NCBI RefSeq assembly: GCF_000198775.1 | Contig: NC_014722.1 | Span: 722,533 to 773,047, forward strand | DNA: 50,515 nt | Source: Mycetohabitans rhizoxinica HKI 454 | GTDB lineage: Bacteria; Pseudomonadota; Gammaproteobacteria; Burkholderiales; Burkholderiaceae | Direction: 5' to 3' | In this document: piece after piece, positions 1 to 8,582 of the stretch | Layout: the number at the start of each line of letters is the position of its first letter | Numbering within the stretch: the first letter of the stretch is position 1 | Notes under the pieces: model-generated | Database searches by the model: none | The model's input: only the letters and a program-made list of their open reading frames with translations | What the model was told of the DNA's origin: nothing | Made by a program: the position numbers and the translations under genes

Positions 1-525
1 GCGCTGGGGCCGCGGCTGCGCGATTCGCAGATCTTCGGTTTTGAGAGGTGGGCCAAGGAATATCGCGGCGATCTTGGCATTGCGTTGTCCGACGTCTACG
101 GCATGAAAGGCGTTCCTGCGCGATTTCGATATGTACTTCTGCAAGCTGTTCGACGGCGCGCGGCACGATTCGGGAGACCCGTTCGAATGGGGTGAGCAGC
201 TATTGAAGCACTACGAGTTGAATCGCTGCGATTCCCCCGCACCAAGATCCTGGTCTTTTCCGATGCACTTGATATCCCGAAGGTGTTGCAACTGTACGAG
301 CGTTTTCGCGGCCGCTGCAAACTGGCATTTGGCGTGGGCACCAACCTGACCAACGACCTGGGCTATCCGCCGCTGCAGATCGTGATGAAAATGGTCCGCT
401 GCAATGGCCAGCCCGTTGCGAAATTGTCCGACTCGCCGGGCAAAAACATGTGCGACGATCCCGCGTACATCGCGTACTTGCGGCAGGTGTTCGAGATCGA
501 CACGCCGTTGGAGGCGGGCCACTGA
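1..525 (+). pseudogene. pncB: Nicotinate phosphoribosyltransferase, 3' part, two frameshifts
   Basis: The product would convert nicotinate and PRPP to nicotinate mononucleotide in NAD salvage. The gene enters from the left edge. Conserved family stretches are readable but lie in different frames: the first ends at SDVYGM (to ~108), the second carries FLRDFDMYF and RHDSGDP (110-232), the third carries [14 protein letters not shown] and the LSDSPGKNM segment to the stop at 523-525. One extra base near 109 and a second shift near 233-236 (best read as two extra bases) together restore the original frame. The protein between them would still be altered, and frame 1 read straight through hits a stop. 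Either a decayed gene or two sequencing errors; the family assignment itself is secure. Confidence 0.8.
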
Positions 526-682
526 ACCAGGTGAGGCCGGCACGCGCAGCGGCACGTACGCGGCGCCCCGTGGTCGCATCGCTCTGCGTGGCGCAGGTGG
601 CGTCCCGCTGCAGGCTGGATGCCACCACGGCCATCGGGGTCGCCGATGGCCATCCGGCCAATGGCTGCGCTGCGCCCGCCGG

Positions 683-688
683 TATAAT
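683..688 (+). promoter_or_regulatory. Possible -10 box before the LUD gene
   Basis: A perfect TATAAT lies 43 bases before the ATG of the LUD-domain gene, in the otherwise GC-rich 205-bp gap after pncB. No recognisable -35 hexamer sits 16-18 bases upstream, so the call rests on the -10 alone. Confidence 0.3.
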
Positions 689-730
689 CTGCGCGCAGGC
701 GTGGCCAACGCGCTATCAGAGGATCGCTCC

Positions 731-1393
731 ATGGACACTTCGGCGGCTCGCCGTAACATCATTGCTCGCATCCGCGCGGCGCAGCGCCGGCCGGCGCTGC
801 CGGCGGCGGCCGAGCGCGAGGCGCTCACCGACTATCTGGCGCGGCACCCGGTCGGCCCGCGTCCTGATCTGCCAGGCGATCTCGTCGAGTTGTTCGTCAC
901 GCAATCGCGCAAGATGGCGACCAGTGTCGCGTGCGTCGATGGGCCGCAGCAGGTGCCGGCTGCGGTGGCGGCCTATCTGCACGAGCACAAGCTTGCCACG
1001 ACCGCAGTCGCGTGGCCCGCGCTCGCTGATTACGGATGGGCGGATGTCGGCCGCCAACTCGAATTCAGGATGCCGCGCGACGGCGACTTGACCGGCATTA
1101 CCGGGTGCTTTTGCGCGGTGGCCGAGACCGGTACGCTAGCGCTGTTGTCGGGCGAGGACGAGTTCGTGTCGGCGGGCCTGTTGCCGCAGACGCATATTGC
1201 AATCGTGCCGGCGTCGCGCGTCGTCGGCGGCCTCGAGGACGCGTTTGCCTTGATGCGTGCCGAGCGCGGCGAATTGCCGCGCGCGGTCAACTTCATTTCA
1301 GGTCCGTCGCGTACCGGCGACATCGAACAAACCATTGTGCTAGGTGCGCATGGTCCTTATCGCGTTCATGCAGTCGTTGTGCGTGACGCGTGA
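731..1393 (+). CDS. LUD-domain protein, LutC/YkgG-like
   Basis: 220 residues. The C-terminal half has the LUD (lactate utilization) pattern: ITGCFCAVAETGTLAL, then a PQTHIAIVPASRVVGGLEDAF segment and the ending ISGPSRTGDIEQTIVLGAHGP. LutC works with the iron-sulfur proteins LutA and LutB in L-lactate oxidation in other bacteria; neither partner is in this window, so the substrate here is unproven. ATG 731 is chosen because AGAGGA lies about 8 bases upstream and the reading frame further upstream (from 404) overlaps pncB and has no family similarity. The stop overlaps a possible GTG start of the downstream transporter. Confidence 0.85.
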   Translation: MDTSAARRNIIARIRAAQRRPALPAAAEREALTDYLARHPVGPRPDLPGDLVELFVTQSRKMATSVACVDGPQQVPAAVAAYLHEHKLATTAVAWPALADYGWADVGRQLEFRMPRDGDLTGITGCFCAVAETGTLALLSGEDEFVSAGLLPQTHIAIVPASRVVGGLEDAFALMRAERGELPRAVNFISGPSRTGDIEQTIVLGAHGPYRVHAVVVRDA

Positions 1394-1416
1394 TTCCTGT
1401 TTTTCTAATACGACAT

Positions 1417-2838
1417 ATGACGAGGTTTTTTGCCTTTCTGCCGGCGGGTGTAGTACTCGCCTGTATTCCGCTTGCCGCGTGCGCGGCCGACGTCGATGGC
1501 TCGCAACTAGGCCTGCATTGGGCGCTGCCGTTTGCTGGCATGCTGCTGTCGATCGCGTTGCTGCCGCTGCTGGCTCCGACGTTCTGGCACCGCCATTTCG
1601 GCAAAATCGCGGCGGCTTGGGCGCTGGCCTTCCTGGTGCCGTTCGCCGCGTCGTTCGGCGCCGGCGCAGCACTTGCGTCGCTCGCCCATGCCGCAATTGC
1701 TGAGTATGTGCCGTTTATCGTGTTGCTGGCCGCGCTGTATACGGTGGCCGGCGGCATCTGCGTGCGCGGCAATCTACATGGATCACCCGTGCTCAATACT
1801 GGTCTGATTGCGCTTGGCACGCTGCTAGCAAGCATCATGGGAACGACGGGCGCGGCGATGCTGCTGATCCGGCCGTTGTTGCGGGCCAATGACAATCGCC
1901 GGCATGCTGCGCATGTGGTGGTGTTCTTTATTTTCCTGGTCGCGAATGCGGGCGGCGCGTTGTCACCGCTCGGCGATCCGCCATTGTTTCTCGGCTTCCT
2001 GAACGGTGTCGATTTTTTCTGGACAACTGTGCATTTGGCGTTGCCGGCCCTGTTCGTCACCGCCACGGTGCTGTCGGTGTTCTACGTGCTGGATAGCTAT
2101 TATTTCAGGCGTGACGGCAACCCGGGGCCGGCGCGGGTGAAGCTGACACCGGACTTGCGCGGCGTTGCGATCGACGGCAAAGTGAACTTCGCACTGCTGG
2201 CGTGCATCATCGTCCTGGTGCTGATAAGCGGCGTCTGGAAACCTCGCGTGCAATTCGACGTTTTCGGCGTGCCAGTCCAGTTGCAAAACATGCTCCGTGA
2301 CGCCGGACTGTTGGTCGTGCTGTTCGTGTCGCTGCGCGTGACGCCATCCTCCGCGCGCGATGGCAATGGCTTTAGCTGGGCGCCAATCGATGAGGTCGCC
2401 AAGCTCTTCGCCGGCATCTTCGTGACGATTGCACCGGTAATCGCGATGCTGCATGCCGGACAGCGGGGCGCGTTCGCCGACGCGGTGCAGTGGACGCTGC
2501 AGGACGGCCAAGCCACCGTACCCCTGTATTTCTGGGTGACAGGGTTGTTGTCATCGTTCCTGGACAATGCGCCGACCTACCTGGTGTTTTTCAACATCGC
2601 GGGCGGCGACGCGCAGACGTTGATGACCTCCGGTGCGTCGACACTCGCGGCGATTTCCGCTGGCGCGGTATTCATGGGAGCGAATACGTACATTGGCAAC
2701 GCGCCGAACTTCATGGTCAAGGCCATTGCCGAGTCGCGCGGTGTGCGCATGCCGAGCTTTTTCGGCTTCATTGGATGGTCGGCCTGCGTACTGTTGCCGG
2801 TATTCGCGATGACGACATGGCTCTTTTTCTGGCATTGA
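1417..2838 (+). CDS. NhaD/ArsB-family sodium:proton antiporter
   Basis: 473-residue inner-membrane protein. A signal-like first helix (FFAFLPAGVVLACIPLAACAA) precedes about a dozen hydrophobic helices. The ion transporter superfamily pattern is visible in NAGGALSPLGDPPLFLGFLNGVDFFW near residue 180, and in the C-terminal FLDNAPTYLVFF and GANTYIGNAPNFMVKAIAE. Such proteins exchange Na+ (or Li+) for protons; exact ions cannot be told from sequence. An in-frame GTG at 1390 overlaps the preceding stop codon, but ATG 1417 gives the cleaner signal-like N-terminus. Neither start has a good ribosome binding site. Confidence 0.8.
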   Translation: MTRFFAFLPAGVVLACIPLAACAADVDGSQLGLHWALPFAGMLLSIALLPLLAPTFWHRHFGKIAAAWALAFLVPFAASFGAGAALASLAHAAIAEYVPFIVLLAALYTVAGGICVRGNLHGSPVLNTGLIALGTLLASIMGTTGAAMLLIRPLLRANDNRRHAAHVVVFFIFLVANAGGALSPLGDPPLFLGFLNGVDFFWTTVHLALPALFVTATVLSVFYVLDSYYFRRDGNPGPARVKLTPDLRGVAIDGKVNFALLACIIVLVLISGVWKPRVQFDVFGVPVQLQNMLRDAGLLVVLFVSLRVTPSSARDGNGFSWAPIDEVAKLFAGIFVTIAPVIAMLHAGQRGAFADAVQWTLQDGQATVPLYFWVTGLLSSFLDNAPTYLVFFNIAGGDAQTLMTSGASTLAAISAGAVFMGANTYIGNAPNFMVKAIAESRGVRMPSFFGFIGWSACVLLPVFAMTTWLFFWH

Positions 2839-2869
2839 GTGCCGGACGCAAACTTGGACTGGAACGGTG

Positions 2870-3196
2870 ATGAAGCAGGAGATTTGGGTGGCGCGGATGA
2901 TCTTCCCGGACGTACTCGAAACGCTTGAGCAGTATTTCGATGTCAATATGAATTGCGATGGCCATTTATTCACGCGCGATGTGTTCGACGGCGAGCCAAA
3001 CGTGCATCCGGACTTGTTGCAAGTGCCCAACGTGGTGTTGATGCCCCACATGGCAAGCGCGATCGAGACGACGCGGCGGGCGGTGGCGGCACGGGCGGCC
3101 GATCATTTGATCGCAGCGCTTGGCTGCGGCCCGCAAGCCAATCACCCGCTGACACCGATCAACCTTGACGTGCTGGGGGCAATGCACGCATGCTGA
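2870..3196 (+). pseudogene. 2-hydroxyacid dehydrogenase remnant with internal deletion
   Basis: The open frame joins the first ~28 residues of a glyoxylate reductase-like 2-hydroxyacid dehydrogenase (KQEIWVARMIFPDVLETLEQYF) directly to its last ~75 (RDVFDGEPNVHPDLL, then NVVLMPHMASA containing the catalytic His region). A complete enzyme has about 320 residues; some 210 are missing, including the GxGxxG nucleotide-binding fold and the catalytic Arg and Glu. The frame is kept across the join near 2951-2980. The 108-residue product cannot be an active dehydrogenase. Its stop overlaps the start of rmuC by 7 bases, so it may still be translated for coupling. Confidence 0.8.
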
Positions 3197-4686
3197 CGAT
3201 TATCCTAGCCGTCGCAGTGGCCGTATTGGCCGCCGCGCTGCTCGTTGTCGCGGCCGCGATGCGGCAACGCGATGCCGGCAACGCGACCGAGGCATCGCTG
3301 CAAGCGCTCACGCAGCGGGTAGGCGAACTGGGCGACACGCACGCGCGCTCCCAGGAAAGGCTGGAGCGCGAGTTGCGCGCGGAGCTGATCGACAGCGCCC
3401 GCGTGTCGCGCGCCGATGCTGGCGCCGGCGTCGCGCAATTACAACAGGCGCTCGCGGCGCAACTCGCGAGTATCGCTACGGTGCAAAACAACCAGATTGA
3501 CGGCTTCGCGCAGCAACTGGCCAAACTGACGCAGAGCAATGCGCAGCAGCTCGATGCGTTTCGCTTGTCCGGCCAACAGCAGGCGCAACATGCGCGCGAG
3601 GAGCAGGCTGCTGCATTGAAGCGATTCGGCGATACGCTGAACCAGCAATTGGCCGTGCTGTCGGAGAGCAACGAGCGGCGTCTTGCCGAAGTGCGGGCGA
3701 CGCTCGAGCAAAAGCTCAAGGATATCGAGGCGAACAATGCGGCCAAGCTCGATGAGATGCGGCGCATTGTCGATGAAAAGCTTCATGCTACGCTGGAGCA
3801 GCGCCTGGGTGAATCGTTCAAGTTGGTGTCGGACCGGCTCGAGCAGGTCCATCGTGGCTTGGGCGAGATGCAGACGCTTGCTGCGGGCGTCGGCGACCTG
3901 AAGAAGGTGTTGACCAATGTCAAGACGCGCGGTACCTGGGGCGAGGTTCAGCTCGAGGCGCTGCTCGAGCAGATGCTCACGCCCGATCAATATGCGAAGA
4001 ATGTGGCGACGGTGCCGCGCAGCAGCGAGCGCGTCGAATTCGCGATTCGGCTACCGGGCCGGGGCGAAAGCGAGCACCGCAATGCGCAGCCGGTATGGCT
4101 GCCGATCGATGCGAAATTCCCGCGTGAGGACTACGAGCGGTTGATCGACGCACAAGATCGGGCTGACCCTCTTGGCGTCGAGGAGGCGGCCCGCGCGCTG
4201 GAAACGCGTATCAGGTTGGAGGCCAAGGCAATTGCAGACAAGTATGTGTCGCCGCCGCATACGACGGACTTTGCCCTTTTATTCCTGCCGACCGAGGGAC
4301 TCTATGCGGAAGTCCTGCGCCGGCCTGGGCTGACCGATGCATTACAGCGCGACTATCGGGTCACGATTGCCGGACCCACCACGCTGACTGCGTTGCTGAA
4401 CAGCTTGCAGATGGGTTTTCGTACGCTGGCGATCGAAAAGCGCTCGAGCGAAGTATGGCAGGTACTCGGCGCGGTGAAGACGGAGTTCGGCAAGTTCGGC
4501 GACGTCCTGGCGAAAACGAAGAACCAGCTTGCGACCGTTGCCCGGTCTATCGAACTGGCCGAGACCCGGACACGGCAAATGCACAAGAAGCTGCGCGACG
4601 TCGAGGCGCTATCTGGCGAGCAGGCTGCCGAACTGTTGGGCGATGACGGGCAAGCGCAAGCGACGCCAGACGACAGTAGCGAATAA
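3190..4686 (+). CDS. rmuC: DNA recombination protein RmuC
   Basis: 498 residues. One N-terminal membrane helix (residues ~2-24) is followed by a long Ala/Gln/Glu-rich coiled coil (~30-215). The RmuC domain follows: VLTNVKTRGTWGEVQLEALLEQML at ~238-262, then VWLPIDAKFPREDYERL. It has a PD-(D/E)xK-like nuclease fold and limits DNA inversions and rearrangements in E. coli. Length and order match the family. The start overlaps the preceding dehydrogenase remnant; the 3' end faces the small membrane protein gene on the other strand. Confidence 0.93.
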   Translation: MLTIILAVAVAVLAAALLVVAAAMRQRDAGNATEASLQALTQRVGELGDTHARSQERLERELRAELIDSARVSRADAGAGVAQLQQALAAQLASIATVQNNQIDGFAQQLAKLTQSNAQQLDAFRLSGQQQAQHAREEQAAALKRFGDTLNQQLAVLSESNERRLAEVRATLEQKLKDIEANNAAKLDEMRRIVDEKLHATLEQRLGESFKLVSDRLEQVHRGLGEMQTLAAGVGDLKKVLTNVKTRGTWGEVQLEALLEQMLTPDQYAKNVATVPRSSERVEFAIRLPGRGESEHRNAQPVWLPIDAKFPREDYERLIDAQDRADPLGVEEAARALETRIRLEAKAIADKYVSPPHTTDFALLFLPTEGLYAEVLRRPGLTDALQRDYRVTIAGPTTLTALLNSLQMGFRTLAIEKRSSEVWQVLGAVKTEFGKFGDVLAKTKNQLATVARSIELAETRTRQMHKKLRDVEALSGEQAAELLGDDGQAQATPDDSSE

Positions 4687-4796
4687 GCGGGTGCGGCCCT
4701 GGCAGCGACCGTAGATCAGTGCGTGCACCGCGGACACGCCGGCCGGTGTTGCATGGCGGGGCGTCGTGTCGTCCGACAGCGTGGCCAATGGCGAAG

Positions 4797-5072
4797 TCAT
4801 GCCTCCTCCGGTGCATCGGAGAGCATGATCTCGATGCCGCCGAAGCGCGATGCCACCCAGTTGTATGCGTGGCAGGCGATCCATAGCAGGATGAAGCCAA
4901 GCACGGCGTTGAGTATCAACGCGCTGAACACCGTCGACAGTTCAACAGAGCCATAGCGCACGAATGCCACTAGCACGCCGAGCAGGACGATCGGCACGCT
5001 GAAGGTTAGGTACACGAAGATCAGCGCCTTGGCGGTTTGCCCCGGGGCAATGTACGAGATTTGTTTTTTCAT
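4797..5072 (-). CDS. Small two-helix membrane protein, function unknown
   Basis: 91 residues. It starts MKKQISYIAPGQTAKAL, followed by two hydrophobic helices (about residues 16-40 and 46-70), then a short tail with an amphipathic stretch and acidic end. It resembles the DUF3566-type small membrane proteins in topology, but I cannot assign it firmly. Codon use looks coding (GC-rich third positions). The upstream side carries the moeA-derived tandem repeat; it is not obviously co-transcribed with moeA, 142 bases away. Confidence 0.6.
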   Translation of the reverse strand: MKKQISYIAPGQTAKALIFVYLTFSVPIVLLGVLVAFVRYGSVELSTVFSALILNAVLGFILLWIACHAYNWVASRFGGIEIMLSDAPEEA

Positions 5073-5160
5073 ATCGAAGCGTCGGCGCTCATTCGCGATA
5101 AAGGGTCGCGCGGGGCACGCGCGGAAGTTGTATGAAAACGTCGAGTATGGGTGAGATTAG

Positions 5161-5244
5161 TCCGTCAAAGGGTTAGCGCAACCCGTCAAAAGGCCAGGTC
5201 AGCCCGTCAAAAGGTTAAATCAGTCCATCAAAAGGCATGATATC
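5161..5244 (-). repeat. 21-bp tandem repeat spanning the moeA 3' end, four units
   Basis: Four head-to-tail units of exactly 21 bp (5161-5181, 5182-5202, 5203-5223, 5224-5244) share the core CCGTCAAAAGG on the plus strand. Read on the minus strand each unit encodes PFDGL plus two codons. The unit at 5224-5244 is part of the moeA coding sequence, the next contains the stop, and the other two lie beyond it. The array therefore looks like an expansion of the moeA tail into its 3' flank. Confidence 0.85.
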
Positions 5245-6510
5245 GACCGTGTCGCCCACGGCCACTGGCCCTCGTTGGTGATCCAGAATAACGAAACAAT
5301 TGGCGTCGCTCATCGAGCGTAGGATACCGGAGCCCTGCGCGCCGGTCAGCGCGACTTCCCAGCGCCCGTCGTCGCGCCGGCGCGCGATGCCTCGCTGATA
5401 TTCGGTCCGTCCGGGGCGTTTGCTGATCGAATCCAGCGTGCTTGCCGTGATCAGCGGCACGGGCCGGGGCAGCGCACCGGTCATCGAAATCAGTGCGTCG
5501 CGCACGATCTGATAGAAGGCGACCATTGTGGCAACCGGGTTGCCTGGCAAGCCGAAGTAGAGCGCATCGTGGCCTTCGCCCGCGCGCCCGCCTGACCAGA
5601 TGCGGCCGAATGCGAACGGGCGTCCTGGCCGCATCGCGACATTCCAGAATGCGACGTCGCCCAACCGACCCATCAGCTCACGCGTGTAGTCTGCGTCGCC
5701 GACCGACACGCCGCCGGAACTGAGTACGACGTCCGCTGACGCCGCTGCGTTGCGCAGCGCTGCTTCCAGCGCGAGCCGATCGTCGGGCACCACACCGAGA
5801 TCGATCACCTCTACGTTCAGGCGGCGCAGCATCCCGTACAGCGTATAGCGATTGCTATCGTATATGCATCCAGGCGCAAGCGGTTGCCCCAGTGAACGCA
5901 ATTCGTCGCCGGTCGAAAAGAAGGCGGCACGCAAGCGGCGCCGCACCGGTACTTCGCCAAGCCCGACGGAGGCGAGCAGGCCCAGATCGGACGCGCGCAG
6001 CACACGTCCGGCCAATAGGGCTGCATGTCCGCTGCGCAGGTCTTCGCCGGCGCGTCGGCAGTTGGCGCCGCGGGCCAGCGCGGCGGCCGAAAATTGGATC
6101 GATCCGGCCACGTCGATTGCCACCTGCTCCTGCGGGACTACGGTATCGCAGCCGGCCGGCAATACCGCGCCGGTCATCACGCGGATGCAATCGCCGCTGC
6201 GTACCCGTGCATCGTACGCGCGTCCGGCCAGCGCCGTGCCTGCCACGCGTAACCGGATCATGCCGCCGCGCTCGAGCGCGGCGCCGTCGAACGCATAGCC
6301 GTCCATGGCGGAATTGTCGTGTGCTGGTACGTCTAGCGGCGACACCACGTCGTCAGCCAGCACGCGATCCAAGGCGTCACGCAGCGCGAGCCGCTCGATG
6401 GTGGCCACCGGCGTTGCCCACTGGTTCACGATGGCCCGGGCGGCATTCACCGGCAGTGCGTTCGGGTCATAGTCGGCGATACAGCTTGCGATTGTTTGCA
6501 GCGAGGTCAT
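5215..6510 (-). CDS. moeA: Molybdopterin molybdenumtransferase MoeA
   Basis: 431 residues. MoeA inserts molybdate into adenylylated molybdopterin, the last step of molybdenum cofactor synthesis. Visible family signatures: PAHDNSAMDGYAF near residue 60, the MTGAVLPAGCDTVVPQE segment, SSGGVSVGDADYTRE in the MPT-binding domain, and FGLPGNPVATMVAFY. The start at 6510 (MTSLQTIASC) matches the family; the open frame further upstream overlaps mobA and is discarded. Last gene of moaA-mobA-moeA, 56 bases after mobA. The C-terminus ends MPFDGLI, and its codons are tandemly repeated past the stop. Confidence 0.95.
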   Translation of the reverse strand: MTSLQTIASCIADYDPNALPVNAARAIVNQWATPVATIERLALRDALDRVLADDVVSPLDVPAHDNSAMDGYAFDGAALERGGMIRLRVAGTALAGRAYDARVRSGDCIRVMTGAVLPAGCDTVVPQEQVAIDVAGSIQFSAAALARGANCRRAGEDLRSGHAALLAGRVLRASDLGLLASVGLGEVPVRRRLRAAFFSTGDELRSLGQPLAPGCIYDSNRYTLYGMLRRLNVEVIDLGVVPDDRLALEAALRNAAASADVVLSSGGVSVGDADYTRELMGRLGDVAFWNVAMRPGRPFAFGRIWSGGRAGEGHDALYFGLPGNPVATMVAFYQIVRDALISMTGALPRPVPLITASTLDSISKRPGRTEYQRGIARRRDDGRWEVALTGAQGSGILRSMSDANCFVILDHQRGPVAVGDTVDIMPFDGLI

Positions 6511-6566
6511 GGCACGGGACGGAGAAAACGGGGCGGGCGCAATCGGGCAAAGGACGCCGGGCACGC

Positions 6567-7241
6567 TCATCGCCCGATGTCCGGCCGCTCGAGTTTGTAT
6601 AATTCTTGCAGCGAGTTGACATTGTAAAACGCGCGCTCGTCGGCGAATGGCACGCGTACTGCCATGTGGCGTGCGTACCACGCGTGCACCCGGCGCTCGC
6701 CCTGGGTTAACTGCGTTGCCAGATCGTCTGCCAGCCCAGCGCGCAGCAGCGCGAATACAAAATGAGCACGCCCGGCTGCCGGCATGTCGGCCGACGATGC
6801 AGGCGGGGCATGCGTGTTCGGCACAGCTGCATCGGGCAATGCGGTGCATGCATAAGCAATCGGTGCGTGCGTGACTTCCAGCGCTTGGGCAAGGCGCTGC
6901 GCCAGATTCAACGGCACGAACGGAGAATCGCAGGGCGCGACCAGTAGCGCGCCGTGCCTCGGCGCCTGGCGCTCGAGTGCATACAGCCCTTCGAGAATGC
7001 CGGCCAGCGGGCCGGGGAAATCGGGTGTGGTGTCCGTCAGCACCTGATCGGCAAACCGGGCATACTGGTCAACGTGGCGATTGGCGCTGATCATCAGGTG
7101 CGACACCTGTGGCCGCAAGCGCTGTGCGACATGCTCGACGAGTGGGTGCCCATGCAGCAGTTGCAGTCCTTTGTCTCGCCCACCCATGCGCGTGCCGCGG
7201 CCGCCAGCGAGAATCAGTCCGATGGTGCTGGCGCGCGACAT
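6567..7241 (-). CDS. mobA: Molybdenum cofactor guanylyltransferase MobA
   Basis: 224 residues. Transfers GMP from GTP to molybdenum cofactor to make the bis-MGD form used by DMSO reductase-family enzymes. The nucleotide-binding signature LAGGRGTRMGGRDKGL lies at residues ~10-25, followed by the VAPCDSPFVPLNLAQRL acidic metal-binding segment. ATG 7241 is preferred to the in-frame GTG three bases before it. A Pro/Ala-rich insertion (TALPDAAVPNTHAPPASSADMP) between strands is slightly longer than usual. Sits 27 bases after moaA. Confidence 0.93.
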   Translation of the reverse strand: MSRASTIGLILAGGRGTRMGGRDKGLQLLHGHPLVEHVAQRLRPQVSHLMISANRHVDQYARFADQVLTDTTPDFPGPLAGILEGLYALERQAPRHGALLVAPCDSPFVPLNLAQRLAQALEVTHAPIAYACTALPDAAVPNTHAPPASSADMPAAGRAHFVFALLRAGLADDLATQLTQGERRVHAWYARHMAVRVPFADERAFYNVNSLQELYKLERPDIGR

Positions 7242-7268
7242 CACGTGCGGATCACGGTGTGCATCGGT

Positions 7269-8360
7269 CTAGCCGCCGATATATGACATTTCGACGCGCG
7301 GGCCGCCAGCGGCTTGCCCGCGCAACTGCGAATAGCGGTCCTCGCGGGCTTGCCACAGCCGCGCGATTGCATCGGCGATCTGCTCGTCGGTGACGCCGCC
7401 GCGCAACAGCGCGCGCAGATCGTGACCCGTGCCGGCGAACAGGCATAAATACGCCTTGCCTTCAGTGGACAGCCGTATACGCGTACAACTGGCGCAGAAG
7501 GCGCGCGTGACGCTGGAGATCACGCCGATCTCCCCGGCGCCATCCGCGTATTGCCAGCGTTGCGCGGTCTCGCCCGGATAATGCGCGTCCAGTGGCACAA
7601 GCGGCCAATGCGCGTTGATTCGGTCGATGACGTCGGCGGACGGCAGCACTTCGGTCATGTTCCATCCATTGGAGTGGCCCACGTCCATGTATTCAATGAA
7701 GCGTAATACGGTGCCGGATCCGCGAAAATGTCGGGCCATCGGCACGATTTCGCTGTCGTTGGTGCCGCGCTTAACGACCATGTTGATCTTCAGCGGGCCA
7801 AGACCTGCCGCATGCGCGGCCTCGATTCCCTCCAGTACGCTCGAGACCGGGAAATCGGCATCGTTCATGCGTTTAAACAACGTATCGTCCAGTGCGTCGA
7901 GGCTGACTGTCACGCGCGTGAGTCCGGCGTCTTTCAGCGCACGCGCCTTGCGGGCGAGCAGTGCGCCGTTCGTCGTCAGTGTCAGATCGAGTGCCCGCGC
8001 GTCGGGCGTGCGCAACGCGGCAAGGCGTTCGATCAGGCGTTCGAGATGCTTGCGCAACAACGGTTCGCCGCCGGTTAGGCGGATCTTCTCGACCCCCTGC
8101 GCAACAAACAGCCGCGCCACGCGCTCAATTTCTTCAAAGGTCAGCAGCGCGCTGTGTGGCAGAAACGGGTAGTCGCGGCCAAAAACGGTTCGCGGCATGC
8201 AGTACACGCAGCGAAAATTGCAGCGATCGGTGACCGAGATACGCAGGTCGCGCAGCGGGCGGGCGAGGCGGTCAATGACATGCCCGCGCGGCGCTCCAGG
8301 GGCGCTCGAGAACGCTGGGACGGCGCTCAGTTCGTTCAGCGGGATGACACGTCGATTCAT
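7269..8360 (-). CDS. moaA: GTP 3',8-cyclase MoaA
   Basis: 363 residues. Radical SAM enzyme that, with MoaC, turns GTP into cyclic pyranopterin monophosphate. The SAM cluster motif CNFRCVYC uses Cys47, Cys51 and Cys54. LTGGEPLLR binds SAM, and the C-terminal second cluster is seen as [21 protein letters not shown]. It ends in SYIGG, the functionally important Gly-Gly tail. ATG 8360 ([10 protein letters not shown]) fits; nine extra in-frame codons upstream are possible. First gene of the minus-strand cofactor operon. moaC, moaD and moaE are not nearby. Confidence 0.95.
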   Translation of the reverse strand: MNRRVIPLNELSAVPAFSSAPGAPRGHVIDRLARPLRDLRISVTDRCNFRCVYCMPRTVFGRDYPFLPHSALLTFEEIERVARLFVAQGVEKIRLTGGEPLLRKHLERLIERLAALRTPDARALDLTLTTNGALLARKARALKDAGLTRVTVSLDALDDTLFKRMNDADFPVSSVLEGIEAAHAAGLGPLKINMVVKRGTNDSEIVPMARHFRGSGTVLRFIEYMDVGHSNGWNMTEVLPSADVIDRINAHWPLVPLDAHYPGETAQRWQYADGAGEIGVISSVTRAFCASCTRIRLSTEGKAYLCLFAGTGHDLRALLRGGVTDEQIADAIARLWQAREDRYSQLRGQAAGGPRVEMSYIGG

Positions 8361-8389
8361 GGTTGCCGCACAAGCCAGTTCAACCAAGG

Positions 8390-8395
8390 ATTTTA
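8390..8395 (-). promoter_or_regulatory. Possible -10 box for moaA
   Basis: The minus strand reads TAAAAT, within GGATAAAATCC, 30 bases before the moaA ATG. No good -35 hexamer is seen at the right distance, and I see no structure resembling a molybdenum cofactor riboswitch. Confidence 0.3.
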
Positions 8396-8502
8396 TCCGA
8401 ATGCGCCGAGTACGGCGTTGCTGTGGCGCAATATCCTATATCGCGGCTGCGATGATCGGTGGCAGCACGACCCGCGAGCCCGCTGGATAACCGAGAAGGC
8501 CA

Positions 8503-8529
8503 ATAAAAAGCCCTCGCCGAGGCGAGGGC
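8503..8529 (-). terminator. Rho-independent terminator of rne
   Basis: GCCCTCGCC (8510-8518) pairs with GGCGAGGGC (8521-8529). On the minus strand the hairpin is followed by a run of five T and then ATTG. It lies 54 bases past the rne stop and separates rne from moaA. Confidence 0.88.
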
Positions 8530-8582
8530 CATCGATGATGCACCGCTTTGCGACGCACGACGGGGGCGACGCGCCCGTCTAG

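Noticed and set aside
404..730. Upstream extension of the LUD gene
   Set aside because: Overlaps pncB, has no ribosome binding site or similarity, and its composition looks like a shadow frame.
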